NCBI RefSeq assembly: GCF_018139145.2
Contig: NC_059482.1
Span: 8,671,294 to 8,735,293, forward strand
Origin: Gymnogyps californianus
Lineage: Eukaryota; Chordata; Aves; Accipitriformes; Cathartidae
DNA: 64,000 bases
Direction: 5' to 3'
Shown here: positions 41,301-52,938 of the stretch, in pieces
Layout of the letters: the number at the start of each line of letters is the position of its first letter
How positions within the stretch are numbered: the first letter of the stretch is position 1
Position numbers and translations under genes: made by a program
Notes under the pieces: generated by a model
The model's database searches: none
Told to the model about the DNA's origin: nothing
Seen by the model: only the letters and a program-made list of their open reading frames with translations

Positions 41301-44201
41301 AGTGATTTTGAAAAGAGCATCTCCAAAAGCCAAGATCTACATGAAACATTTCCGGGGTCACCATGCACTAATTAAGTCTACTTAACCTCACCTACAGTAT
41401 TTTTTAAATTTTTTTGAAAAGAAATTTATCTTCGATATTATGCAAGTTTTAGCATCTCAAATGCACCTAAAAATATCATCCCAAATCTCTTTACAAAGGA
41501 TAGCATACATTGATTAACTGAATTAGTTACTACCTGTGTGTTTATGTAACAAGGCAAAGGCAAAAAACCCACTCATTTTCCCCAAACAATTCAAACTTGG
41601 AGAAAGGCATTGGACTCTGCAGGGAAACATCTCTCAAAGCAAATACCAATTCAGTCAACGAGAGAAAGGAGTAATATAATACTTGGATATATCTCAGTTT
41701 CTTTTCCACTTGTTTACTTTGTCCATGCTTCAATGCAAGAAATAACTGATACTTTCTCTATATGCCTTTTTTGATATAAAAATACAAATATATACAAAGC
41801 ATTATTGGAAAAAGAGAACATGCTGCAATCTAAGTGTATTTTAGCACTATAGAACCTTTTTCACCTTCCCAAAAAATATACACTCCATAGAGACAAGCAG
41901 CAAGATAAGGGAAAAAAGGGTACTGTATTGAGGTGTGAGATAAAGGGCAGTAAATCACATAAGCATTCTTATGTCAAGACTGAGTCACAGGGTAAATTAC
42001 TCCGAGTCCCATACAGTATCTACAGAAAGTTGTTTAGAGATTCTAAACCTGTACAAACTAGTCTGCTGGAATAGGGTGGAAATCAAAACTATGAACTCAG
42101 TCACTCCTAAGTAGATAATCATATAAAAAAAATCCCAACATAAAGCTTGAAAATATTCACAAACAGAAAAGAAAAAAGGACACACTCATTTTGCCCACTT
42201 CCTATAAGCAGCCATTTAATATGCACAAAACTTAGTGGAACTCAGTTTTCCACTGAATGGAAGCTTTTCAGAACAATCATATCAGAAACCAAAGTCTCTC
42301 TCTACCCCACCACCCCAAATTAAAAATAACTCCACCTACTTCTGAGACAGCTTTGCACCGTTTCTTGTATTCCTTGTTGTCTTCTTGACTGCTCCAATTT
42401 TGTTGCCAGGGTTTTTTTGGCAGGTAGATCCATTTACAACTTTGACAATAGTTTGTACTGTTTTGTTCTCTTCCCCTTTCTCAAATATGTTGACAGATTT
42501 GCTTTTAAAAAAGGCTTTATGACAGCATAAAATGGTGATCTTACTCTAACACTCAAAAGGGATGAAAGGCTAGTACAACATGCCTTAACCTGAAATTCAG
42601 CACAGAAAAAAACAAATATAAAAATCAGCAGAAATTCAGGCTTTTTGGCACTTTCTCTTCACCACCATTTTGCCTTTCATGTTTTATCTGAATCCGTTGG
42701 GAAACAGGGGAGCACAAGATTCAACCAACTAGACTTAACATACATTTCAAGACAAGACTAGGTAAACAAATAGTGTTGATTGATAAATCATAGTTGCAAT
42801 GTCCACACATGCATACAATCTGAATCATGAACAATTTTTTTTTTTTTAACAGATCAGCTGGGAAACACTGCAACATTATTACATTTTCTAGGAATAGCTA
42901 AGCATCTGAGGTTTCAAGAGACAACAGAACATATGAAGGCTAGAAAGACATTTCAATATTGTTATAAACATTTCCTTTTTTTAAAGGAGCAAGGATAACT
43001 TGAAACAATGCAAAGAATAGATCTTCAGCTTCTGTTACTTTTAGAAGCACAAGACAGACTTTGTGTTGTAGTATTAACCTGAGAAGAACAGCTCCCACTA
43101 GACATTTGTGACTTTGTCACTGTATAAGAAAGTGTCAGGATTTAGGATTCATGGCACTGAAAAACACACATAGTATAAAGGCATATTTTGGAAAGTGGTT
43201 AAATATACAAGAGCTTCATGTCTTACTCCAAACATACAATTCTACACAAAATGAAAGGGTCAGCGATGCTTTCTACTTGGTTCTCTGTTTCTTTTCTTAC
43301 TACCTTTTTGACCACTGCAGCACACAAGCTATTACTCAGAAGTTTACTGCAAGAAACACAAAGTCCCATCAACATCCGTTCTTCACTATTTCTTTTTGTT
43401 TAGCCAAAGAAATTACTTAAAAACGCAAAGATCAGTGGATCATGCAATTAAAGAAGTACCAGATCACATTACAATGAAAAGTGCTTCAGGAACATGGCTG
43501 AGCTACTTCACATCACCTCAGCTACAATAGCTGTCTGTGTATGTGCTCTTATACAAATATACAGTAAATCAGCTCAGTTTAGTCTGAAGTGAATGACTTC
43601 ATTTACATCAAGGTTTTCTTGCATTTGATACTGGCAGGCAAGTATCAAGCATGGCAGGGACAATTATCTTAGGTCAACATGGTAGCTGTATTAGCGGTAA
43701 CTCTCATTTCACAGAAGGACATCAGAATCTAGAAGCCAAAGGTCTTTTGGAAAAAAGTAACAGAAAACAGACTTTCCTTTTCTTCACATCTTAAGCAGCT
43801 TTCAAGGATACATATAACTCTACTAATGGAAAACTAAAAACTATCTGCCAATTTACTGAGAAAACACTATCACTTCTACAGTTTCATTCTTTCTTTGCCT
43901 CAGTATCAAAGTGATTTTAATGTCCCTGAAAAAATTATATAAAGATGTTTTAGGCTTTTACATCAATACTGATAGTTACTACCCAATCCGTACTTCAGTA
44001 CAACCTTCAGAAAACTCCTGGCGCTGCTCCATATTCTCTATAACACATGGTAAGAGCCTGTTGCATTTCAGGCTTATTAAACCTATATTATTTTAGATGA
44101 AGTGTAATATGATCAATTATTTCAGTCAATAATCTTTTTGTCTTGAAAATACAATTCATATATTTTTCCTTCATAGCAGGTAAATGAATTACATTAAAAG
44201 A

Positions 44202-44259
44202 GGTGGGGGGTTTTGTTTGGGTTTTTTGGTTGTTTGGGGTTTTTTTGTTTTGGTTTTTT
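44202..44259. repeat. G/T-rich low-complexity tract
   Basis: The plus strand is almost only G and T, with G runs of 6, 3, 2, 4 and 2 separated by T-rich spacers. The spacers are longer than in classical G-quadruplex motifs, so quadruplex formation is possible but not strongly supported. Confidence 0.85.
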
Positions 44260-45471
44260 AATAACTTGTTCAGAATTATGACTAAATGATTACAGGAGAA
44301 ATAATTCTGAAGCCTCAACTTTTATTCCCCAGACTACAAGATCTGCCACTTAACTGAGAGCTGGAACATTGTTTGTGAACTTACACAAAGTATGAACTTC
44401 GTGCAAGGATAAACAACATGCATAGCAATGAACAGATCTGTAAGCAGAAAGAAGTGGATTTAAATAGTCTCCCACATTTCACTCAAGAAAAGAATGACTT
44501 TACAAAAAACCTTATTGTTATTGGATACAGAATTCATTATAGAATGAGTTATTCTAACTATAATTTTAATTAGTCTTAACCTATCATCCAGATTAAAAGG
44601 CTGATGTTAATTTCACTCTTCTATTTAACAGAAAATTATCATTGTTTATTCATCAGTTATTAATATATGAGTTCTATCAAAACATAATATACACCAAAAA
44701 AAATAGGGTAAAGGGAAACACAGAGGGTTCATTTTTTAAAGCAGATACAACATTGCTCTGCTTTCCTAAATACTAGCCTCTTGTAGTAGTTCTTTAATTT
44801 CTGCAGTGATCACAACAAAACTCCCTATGTCCCTATATTGGCAAATTAATTCTTGCATTCTAATTAAGAATATCTCAAATGTATACTTTTATCTGGCTTT
44901 ACTGTTGTCAGCACCAATTTGCATTCCCATTGTGCATAGCTACTTTTTCTTCATTCCCTTGACTATAATCCAGGTTGTTCATGCACAGCACTAAGGACAA
45001 GATTATAGGGACTTCACTTACAACACTTCGTATCTTAATCCACAGCCATTCTTTCAAAAAGGAATTTAACTACTCAGAGTAGGTACTTCACAGTTTTTCT
45101 AAGGATACTGCAATTTCTTTTCTTTCCTTTGCTCTCCAAACATGATACTACTCAAACACAATAACATATTTCACCAAGTAGCATTAAGTACTATGCTTTC
45201 TATTGTCCCTTCAGCAATTTCCTCACTTTCCATTAAAAAAATATTTTAATGATCTAGCTTTTGATACATAGACATAATTTATACTAAGCAGATTCAGATC
45301 ATTTAAATTACATCTCTTCACTCTGAAAAGTTACCTGGAAATCTTACACAACCTTTTATTAGATTTCTACTACTGAAATAATTAAAGTAGTGTCTGAAAG
45401 GCTTTCACTACTGTTGCTTTCTCATTTACCCTTATGTTTACTATTCCCTGTTTTTCTTCAGCACTTATTAA

Positions 45472-45535
45472 TTAAAAAAAAAAAATCAATTTTGTGAATC
45501 TTAGAAATTGCAAATTTGCAAGTTTTTTTTTTTAA
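45472..45535. repeat. AT-rich hairpin with an internal palindrome
   Basis: TT followed by a run of 12 A (45,472-45,485) and a run of 11 T followed by AA (45,523-45,535) form perfect 13-base reverse-complement arms. Inside the loop, TTGCAAATTTGCAA at 45,508-45,521 is an exact 14-base palindrome. The structure is seen directly; any role is unknown. Confidence 0.75.
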
Positions 45536-48457
45536 TGTCTAGATTATGCCTAGGAACAGACTCAAAACCACCAAGGTGAATCTTAACTACAAAATTTGAA
45601 CACATCTTTCAAATTCTCTAAATCTCAGTATTGCTCCCGTTTGTTTAAAAGCAGGAAATCAGAAATGCAGTACATGTTCACATGCAAAGGTTTTGGGGTT
45701 TTTTTTGAACCACTTCATTATTTTAAATGAAAGAAAGCACCTAGATGAGTGCTAACAATGGAAGAATAATTTTGATCTCAGTTACTCAAACACTAAAAAT
45801 AACCATTTTGCCTGAAGTCAATTATGTAAGATTACAAATAGACACACATTCAGAACCTTCTAACTGCAGCTAATCAAGGAAATTGGAAAGGTATGATACT
45901 TCTCAACTAGTGAAATCAAAACCCATAAAAAACAGATGGAGGCATAAGATCTCATAATACAACAGTTTTCACCATATTCTGAGTTCTCACAGACTAACAG
46001 TTCCAGACAGCATCAGGCTGTGGGGCTTTACAAACTGGAACCTTTTTATCAGCAGACTTTTGTTTGAGAATGAGGCACTTTGGTTAAATGTTTTAGATAT
46101 TTTTGTGGCATTATATATATTTTTTTTCAGTGATCTCAGGAAACAATGTTTCCTCCTAGAACTTTTTTTTTTAGCATGATATATGACGCTTTCAGTCTTT
46201 CTCTGCCTTAGAGCATTCCCTCCTGTTGGTTTTTAAACAGAAAAAGAGCCTGCCTTAGAACCAAGTATCCTAGTTTGAATTAGATCATCATTAGCAGAAT
46301 CACCTTGGGAAAGCTGGATTAAATCAGGATAAAAAAGAAAACCACTATTTCCCTTCACATGCATACCACTGATTTGTGAACCCATAAAGCTGTTGAAAAT
46401 CCAGGCAGATACAATCACTTCTGAAGATTTTTGCCTCGGTCACCTGCCTAAAAGCACCATGAATCTATTCCATGGACAAATGTCTATAAAAATAACTAAT
46501 TATAAGAATGCTAGGACAGTCAAAATACTTAATCAGTCACCCATCAGCAAAATTAAATTCACATATACAATAGTAGATACCATCATAACTTCTCTGCCAT
46601 TCTATAAACAGAGAAATCTTACCCTTGCTTATTCTGCAATTGAAGCAATTTTCTCATTTTGGAACCAGGCTATTGGTCAAACAGCTTACATTTAGAAATC
46701 TAAACTTTGGAAAAGTTATTTTAAGCTGAATTCTATTTAACAATATGAAGTTAAAAAAAAAAGTGTCCATACAAACTGCAATCATCACAACTGCTCATAC
46801 TGCCTGATGCCCTGGAAAGGACATCCTATACCTCTGCATCATTAACTCCTTCAACAGTGCAGTCATGGCCAACACACTCATACTCCCTACTGCTTTCTTC
46901 TTCCATGAATTTATAATTGCTACATAGACACACATTTTCAGAAACAGCTGTTCAGGGTACCCCAGCTGATTGCATACGGGGTCTATAGTTTACAAAACAT
47001 ACATCTGGATATCTTCAGTGTAAGGAATTAAAATTTAGCAGCAAGAATGTTGCTTGAGCAGCAAGCAGCCTAACCAATATGATATTACAGAGTATGGCAT
47101 TACATAAAAGATGAGATAACTGTAATATAAGAAAGAAAATGGTGATGCTCAGTTCTTTCAGATGTTTTTCAGGCATTTACTTTTAGGATCTGGCACAAGT
47201 CTAGACACCAGAAGTGACAGAGTTGAGATTTACTACTATCTTTAGCGAGCTATCAGGTTGCTAATAGAGTGCAATTTACAGATTGCCCTCTAGAAGCAAC
47301 CAGCTCACCCTTCACATGGTAAAGTAAGCGAGGCTCCTAACTCGACACCATTACTTCCACTTCAGGCAGCAACTATCATAAAACTACTGGAATTCCCCCT
47401 TCCCCCAAGCTGAGCTCAGATGTCTACATGGGACTGGGGACTTAATGGCAAACAGTTTTCTGAACTACAGCCTCCACAGTTACATACTAAAACCAGCTTA
47501 AAGTTGTGTGAAGGTTTTGGTTCTCTTGACGTGCACAGAGCAGATACAGCATACTTTCCCCTTGGCATGCATTCGCCTTCTATTTACTGCTTCAAATAGA
47601 CTATGAAAACTTAGAACAGTTGTTCACTGCAAAACCTTACCTATTTCAGAAATCTAAATTCAATATTTGAAAGAGCATAATTTTTTTTTAATTTTAGCAA
47701 GAGAAACAAAAGAGGCTCTTAAGTTTTCTCCTGTATCAGCACATAGTTAATTCTAACAAAGAATAAAATTTATCTCAGGGATAAAACCTTTTAACAATAA
47801 TAATAAAACAATAAAACCTCAATAGTCCCAACTCTAGTTTCAGATAGAGAAATATAAACAAATCAAGTCACTTCACTAAAGTCAATTGGATAAAAATAAA
47901 AATAGAAGCATATTCAAAGTCTTCCCAATCAGTCTCTGTTATTAAGATCAGCATGCTTGTGTAACATATCCATCACCTCTTTTTTACATGAATTCCTAAA
48001 AAAGATTCATCTTATTCTTACTGACATTCTTATTTAATACTGAAAACAAATACTAAATTAAGATCATGACATTATGAGAAGGCATTGAGCATTTGGTTTC
48101 GGATTTTTAGAGCATAGCTATTTAGCCACCTTGTCCATTTAGTCTTCCTGTAGAGCCCAAAGGTGTATTCTGATTAATCAGGACTCAGGGAAATTTACTG
48201 TATCCAAAACATACTTTAGACATAGGTGTATAGGAAGAAAAGCTACTTTAGTGAACTCTCCCCTTATTGCTTACCTTTTCTAAGTGAAAAACCATTTCTA
48301 AGTCAATAGGTATCAGCAACAGATTTTAAGTTCAATAATCCAATTCTAATGAAGATTGATTTACTTTTCACTTCTGTGGGCTTCTTGGATACAAGTCTTG
48401 CTTCCAGTGGAAGCCAATTGTCAAGACTGTCACAAATTAGACAGAGAAGTAAGCAGC

Positions 48458-48493
48458 AAGTTCATTAATTACTAGGATTAATTTAATGAACTT
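48458..48493. repeat. Perfect 11-bp inverted repeat
   Basis: AAGTTCATTAA (48,458-48,468) and TTAATGAACTT (48,483-48,493) are exact reverse complements separated by 14 bases that include GGATTAA, an OTX/PITX-type core. It could be a paired transcription-factor site or a chance hairpin. Confidence 0.65.
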
Positions 48494-49329
48494 ACTCCCA
48501 TTAAGCTTTATGAGCCATGCTGGCTATAGGAGTGTGTGAAAGTCCACAACAGTAACACAGTGATGTCATGAAGCAATTAAGGACACTGACAAGAAATTTT
48601 GTAAGGGGGGGAGGGGAATAGCAAGGCAAATGTTTTGTGGAAAACAGCATTATTACACAAACTTAAAACCAGCTAATTGAAAGAATCAAATAAAGATAAT
48701 TTTAGTCCCAGGAAGTTATCAACAAAGTATATTCTCTTCTGAAAACAGACAAGCATACACTTCAATCATAATGTTACATGGCAGTCCATGCCACTCCTCA
48801 GGTGAGAAACCGCATAACAAAGTTTTCCCACACCTTAATCCACTTAGTACTGAAACCTCACTACTAGTCTTTCCTTTAGATATCAAAGTGAAATCAGCAT
48901 TCATGTAAAAATATTACTACAAGAACAACATTTAATGAAAAACCACAATACAATGTTGCTTCCAAGCACTTTTTAATTTAAAAATATGTGAATTTATAAA
49001 ATCATGAAGTACCACTTATAAAACAAACCCTACTTCTCCCAGTTAATCAAATTTATACCAGGAAGGACCCGCACTAACAGAGACTGAAATCGCTACAGTT
49101 ACACAAGGATGAAAAACATTTTTTTTCCCGCTTTAACCCACATTATAACCTCCAAAAACCTAAGCTCCAGGTGATTGGATTTGACATACCAGAGGAACTT
49201 TCAACTTCCCCAAAAGATTTCAAAAAACCTAATGTTTCTAGAAAAAATAACACTGTCCTACCCTCTCTAGAGAAAACACCTCAAGCATATCATCGGTTTA
49301 AAAACAAATAAAGATTATTTTGAACATAC

Positions 49330-49414
49330 CTGTGCTCTGAAGGCAGTAGTGAGGCCATCCAACGTACTCCCACACCCTGCTTAGAACTGAAGACTGCCAT
49401 TCTGGTGCTTTCAC
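49330..49414 (-). other. Exon-like segment, 85 bp (candidate)
   Basis: On the minus strand, TTTTGCTGTTGTGGCAG provides an acceptor ending just before 49,414. The segment ends …CAGAGCACAG followed by GTATGT, a good donor, at 49,330. Two of the three frames are open throughout. One begins V-K-A-P-E-W-Q-S-S-V-L. The other contains an ATG with A at -3 and G at +4 and reads M-A-V-F-S-S-K-Q-G-V-G. I recognise neither product. The segment could be a coding exon, an exon of a long non-coding RNA, or a pseudo-exon. It lies 128 bases from the solo LTR, which is on the upstream side for a minus-strand transcript. Confidence 0.22.
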
Positions 49415-49675
49415 CTGCCACAACAGCAAAACCTCTCTAACCCCCTCCTAGCACAGCTTTATAGTTTTGAGTGCAGCTACATTAATCTAGTCCAGCTGTG
49501 AGTCTGACTTCAGCTGAAACATATAACTAATTAATACACATATGCATTGGGTTTACCAGGTAAGGTTTTGGTAGTGGGGAGCTGCAGGGTGGCCTCTGTG
49601 AGGAGAGGTCAGGGCTGCCCTGAGCTGGACACGGTCGGTTCCAGCTGGTTCTGTAATGGACCTGTCACAGCTGAG

Positions 49676-49718
49676 CCAATTAGCAAAGCCAGTGGTGCCT
49701 CTGGGAAAATGTATTTAA
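49676..49718 (+). promoter_or_regulatory. LTR core promoter (CCAAT and TATA-like boxes)
   Basis: GAGCCAATTAG supplies a CCAAT box at 49,676-49,680. GTATTTAAGA supplies a TATA-like box at 49,712-49,718. The spacing suits a retroviral U3 promoter, with a start site expected near 49,740-49,750. Activity in the present genome is not known. Confidence 0.55.
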
Positions 49719-49772
49719 GAAAGGTGAAATAGGGTCCAGGTAGTGAGGAAATGGTCTTGTGAGTACCAAGGC

Positions 49773-49920
49773 AAGGAAGGCAAGGAAGGCAAGGAAGGCA
49801 AGGAAGGCAAGGAAGGCAAGGAAGGAAGGCAAGGAAGGCAAGGAAGGCAAGGAAGGCAAGGAAGGCAAGGAAGGCAAGGAAGGCAAGGAAGGCAAGGAAG
49901 GCAAGGAAGGCAAGGAAGGC
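49773..49920 (+). repeat. 9-bp minisatellite (AAGGAAGGC), 16 units
   Basis: Sixteen head-to-tail copies of AAGGAAGGC span 148 bases. Fifteen are exact. The sixth (49,818-49,830) carries an extra AAGG, which shifts the register. The array sits inside the LTR just downstream of the inferred transcription start. It produces meaningless open frames: Lys-Glu-Gly then Arg-Gln-Gly repeats on the plus strand, and Leu/Pro/Ser or Leu/Ala/Phe repeats on the minus strand. The near-identity of the units points to recent expansion. Confidence 0.97.
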
Positions 49921-49927
49921 TCCTAGT

Positions 49928-50151
49928 GCTGGAGCAGAGATCCCCCTGTAGAGAGGATTATCATGGTGCAATGTTTCTCTACAGCCTGTAGGAAGACTTG
50001 CTAGAGCAGATACCTACGCTGCAGCCCACAGAGGGTCCTGTGCTAGAGCAAGTGGATGTTTCCTGAAGGAACTGCAGTCCCTGGAGAGCCCATGCTGGAG
50101 CAGGTTTATCCTGAAGGACTGTGGTGCATAGAAGGACCTATACTAGAGCAG
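49928..50151 (+). repeat. Degenerate tandem repeat with GCTGGAGCAG core
   Basis: Variants of GCTGGAGCAG begin at 49,928, 50,000, 50,042, 50,094 and 50,142, spaced about 42-72 bases apart. The sequence between them is partly similar (CTGAAGGA, CTGCAG, CCCNNNGAG). This is a diverged internal repeat that I recall as a normal part of this LTR family. Confidence 0.7.
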
Positions 50152-50340
50152 GAGAAAAGTGCAAGGAGGAAGGAGCAGCTGAGAGTAGGTGTTATGGAGT
50201 GACTGCAGCCCCTATTTGCCATCCTCCTGTGGCACTTGGTGAGGAGTTGGGAGTGAAGGACTTAAATGGAGCCTAGGAAAAGGATGGGGGGGAGGTGTTT
50301 TTAGTTTTGCCTCTATTTCTCACTATCCAATTTAATTAGT

Positions 50341-50350
50341 AATAAATAAA
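50341..50350 (+). promoter_or_regulatory. LTR polyadenylation signal
   Basis: AATAAATAAA contains two overlapping AATAAA hexamers and is followed within about 20 bases by a T/GT-rich stretch (GAGTCTGTTTTTCCTGTG). This is the layout of a functional poly(A) site and marks the R/U5 side of the LTR. Confidence 0.6.
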
Positions 50351-52095
50351 ATGAATTATTCCTGAGTCTGTTTTTCCTGTGAAGGTAATTGTCAGTGATC
50401 TGTCTTTAGCTTGACCTGCAAGCTTTTTTGTCTTATGTTTTCCTCCTGTCTTGTTGAGGCAGGGGAGTTAAGAGCAGCTGGGTAGGCACCTGGTAGCCTG
50501 CCAAGGTCAACCCACCACAATATATAATGAATAAGGTACTAAGACACGAGTGCAATATTCTTGCCTGAATTGTATGTGATATGCCAAATACATTGTGGCT
50601 TATGTATGTAGCTAATTGGTACACTCACCATAACTTTAAAAAGAAAATAGGCAACTGTTCTAATAACGTGCTTAATTAGCATTTGCAGTAGCAATTACTA
50701 TGTGGAAATTATGCACAAAAACCTATGTATTCCATTTCCTTGAAAAGCTGTTTATTATTATTTATAAAGCTTTCAGATTTTTTTTTCTTCTGGGGAGAGT
50801 ATTTAGATGAAAGTAAAAAGGTACTTTTTCTAACTTCTCCCTCTAAATAATTAAGGCTTGATATTAATGTTTGGATACTGAAGGTTTGCTGTTATCTTAA
50901 CTAAGATATTCTAGCTATCTTATAGTGCTTTTTGAGAGCTTATGGTATGAGTGTATTGATACTGGTTAGGTTGAACACAGTAGGAAGAAGTAAGAAGTGG
51001 TTTTTAGTATGAATACAAGAAAATGAGTGGGTGGTGGAAAATAAATCTTTAAAATGGCTACCCTTGGGGAAGAAATAGAAATACAGCAGCATTTTTCTAT
51101 TTGTCTAACATACGGTATAGATAAATGTCTGATGCCATTAGTGAAACTGCACTAATTCCCTACAGAAGAGTGCTATCTGTAGCTTTGATCAGCACACAAA
51201 TATTCCAATATTAAATACTGAGAAAAAACCGGACATGACAAGTGCTACTTTTGATGTTATTTAAATACATAACTTCATGAAGTTAAATAATTTCAAATAA
51301 AAAGTCTTTTCCAATTTCACAGATAACTAATAATTAGCTACTCAAATACACTTGAAGAGCATGGTATCTTCTCCCTTCTCCATAAATTATTCTACAGCTG
51401 TGTTGGATTCCAGTAGGGCTTTTAAAGTATTTTTTTTAAATGCAAATCTGATTTGTTGGCTGTTTTGAGCTTCTGCTGGATGTGTGGGTGGAATTGAGGT
51501 GGACATATCCCAAAGAGCATATTTTCTTTTTAATATTAAACTATGGAAAAAAAGCCATGGAACATAAAGGTCTATCCCAGACTGTTTACACAGTAGGTTT
51601 TGATTCTGCTGTGACTCAAAGAAAACATCCTTTTAGATGATTATACAAGTTGAAATAGTACATTCATTTTAAAGGTTTAATGTCAGAATTACTATGATAA
51701 TCACATTTTCTCTGGTAAAAATACAAAAATAGCTGGGTACAGCACTTGAGGATAACACTGACAGTATATTTCAAACAAGTAGGTAACATTAACGGAGTCT
51801 GTTTCAAACTAAAATTCTTCATGCTGTGTGTTTCACCACAGCCAGCTCAGCTTGAAAAGTGTGGATAGGCTCAAAGGCATTTTGTATGCTTCTTCCAGAA
51901 CTGTCTCTGAGAACTGGAAGGAGATTAAATTTGCATTGCTATTTGTTACACATTTGAACAAAATGTCTGGGTGTCTGATGTCAGAGCAAAAGGTGGTTTC
52001 TGGTGTTTCATCTTTGTTACTGTGCGTTATACTATTAATTAATGAGGCAAAGCATGCAAGTAAAAATAAAATACAGGTTGAGACACATTTCTGAG

Positions 52096-52165
52096 GTGAA
52101 ATCCTGTAGCTCCTCAAAGCTAATGGGATTTCTGCCTGTGGGTCAGTGAAGCCATGAACCCTGTG
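52096..52165. repeat. Eroded ancient LINE tail, CR1/L3-like (candidate)
   Basis: GAAATCCTG…CTCCTCAAAGCTAATGGGATTTCTGCC…GGTCAGTGAAGCCATGAACC follows, with many changes, the remembered 'GAAATCCTGGCCCCATTGAAGTCAATGGGAGTTTTGCCATTGACTTCAATGG' signature of old amniote LINE tails. Family assignment is from memory. Confidence 0.38.
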
Positions 52166-52190
52166 ATTTTCATTCCACATGTATCTGTTA

Positions 52191-52224
52191 ATATGTGTGT
52201 GTGTATGCATGTGTGTATATATAT
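52191..52224. repeat. TG/TA microsatellite
   Basis: A (TG)n run, then ATGCA, another short (TG)n and (TA)n. A second, similar tract lies about 0.7 kb downstream. Confidence 0.85.
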
Positions 52225-52912
52225 GTAAAATGAAGAAATACTATGGACTGCTTTCTTCCCTCTGTGCTCCTGAGGATATTAGGTATTTGTATATTCACAA
52301 GCACTATGAACAAGATAAAGAGGGATTTGGGGTCAAAACCCTGACAGTAATAGTTCAAAGCAATCCTTGGCACAGTGGAAATATGAACATGATCACATCT
52401 TACTTCTCTACTGATGCTGGAATGTTGGAAAGCAAATACTAAAGGAGGTCTGTGAATTTTGTATTCATAACATCCTGCAAGAAACAAATAATGGTAGAAA
52501 ACTACCATCTCTAATTTGAGATGAAATAGAAAATGACATTTTTCCCAATCTGTAGTGAAAGAAGAAGGCTGGAAAACAAAAGGCTATCAGTAGATGTGTG
52601 TATACTTTTCCTTATATACATACTTTTAAAAAATAATGTTTAAAAATCATTGCGTACACTAGAATTTCTGTGCTAGTCATAGGTATACTGAGTCCATCTA
52701 TTCAGCTGTGATGTTATTCTTGCTTTCTATGAAAATCCCCTGCCTCTAATAAAAAATAATCATCTCGCATTATTTAATGAGTCATGCCAATCCTGCTAAT
52801 TATCTCAGCAAAAGGTTAGCATGGTGATTTATTTCTACTCTTGTCCTGCTGCTCTGAAACTCAGGTGTATTGCAAGCATTTGATGACAGAAATGCTTCTT
52901 TCTGAAAATAAT

Positions 52913-52938
52913 TTGTGTGTGTGTACTCATATATATGT
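52913..52938. repeat. TG/TA microsatellite
   Basis: A (TG)n run, then ACTC and (AT)n. Same composition and order as the tract at 52.2 kb, but the flanks differ, so it does not look like a duplication. Confidence 0.8.

Larger units (their letters stand above)
36001..49329. other. Gene-free stretch
   Basis: No supportable gene or large repeat. Contents are a G/T tract at 38,291-38,323, a G/T tract at 44,202-44,259, an A-run/T-run hairpin at 45,472-45,535, short AATA-type repeats near 47,795-47,815, and an inverted repeat at 48,458-48,493 inside a block that looks conserved. Open frames reach only about 100 codons and are compositionally random. Confidence 0.6.
49543..50519 (+). mobile_element. 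Solo LTR of an avian endogenous retrovirus-like element
   Basis: The element begins TGCATTGGGTTTACCAGG and ends AAGGTCAACCCACCACA, so it has the TG…CA ends of an LTR. Both ends and many internal phrases match a repeat I remember from many bird genomes. It has a CCAAT box (49,676-49,680), a TATA-like TATTTAA (49,712-49,718) and overlapping AATAAA signals (50,341-50,350), in the order expected of a plus-strand LTR. The flanks ACATA (49,538-49,542) and ATATA (50,520-50,524) could be a 5-bp target-site duplication with one mismatch. No viral genes, primer-binding site or second LTR lie nearby, so it is a solo LTR left by recombination. I cannot assign the exact family name. Old and non-coding. 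Confidence 0.82.

Noticed and set aside
44001..44049. Short exon between TACTTCAG and GGTAAGAG
   Set aside because: The acceptor has a poor pyrimidine tract, and the frames are short and compositionally random.
44202..44259. G-quadruplex
   Set aside because: The G runs of three or more are too few and the spacers too long for a standard four-tract motif.
49609..49971. 120-codon minus-strand frame rich in Leu-Ala-Phe and Leu-Pro-Cys repeats, and overlapping Lys-Glu-Gly/Arg-Gln-Gly plus-strand frame
   Set aside because: Both are translations of the 9-bp minisatellite inside the LTR. A unit length that is a multiple of three keeps every frame open without any coding selection.
51833..52210. 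125-codon minus-strand frame overlapping an 88-codon plus-strand frame
   Set aside because: They overlap each other, run into the TG microsatellite and a probable LINE remnant, and match no protein family.
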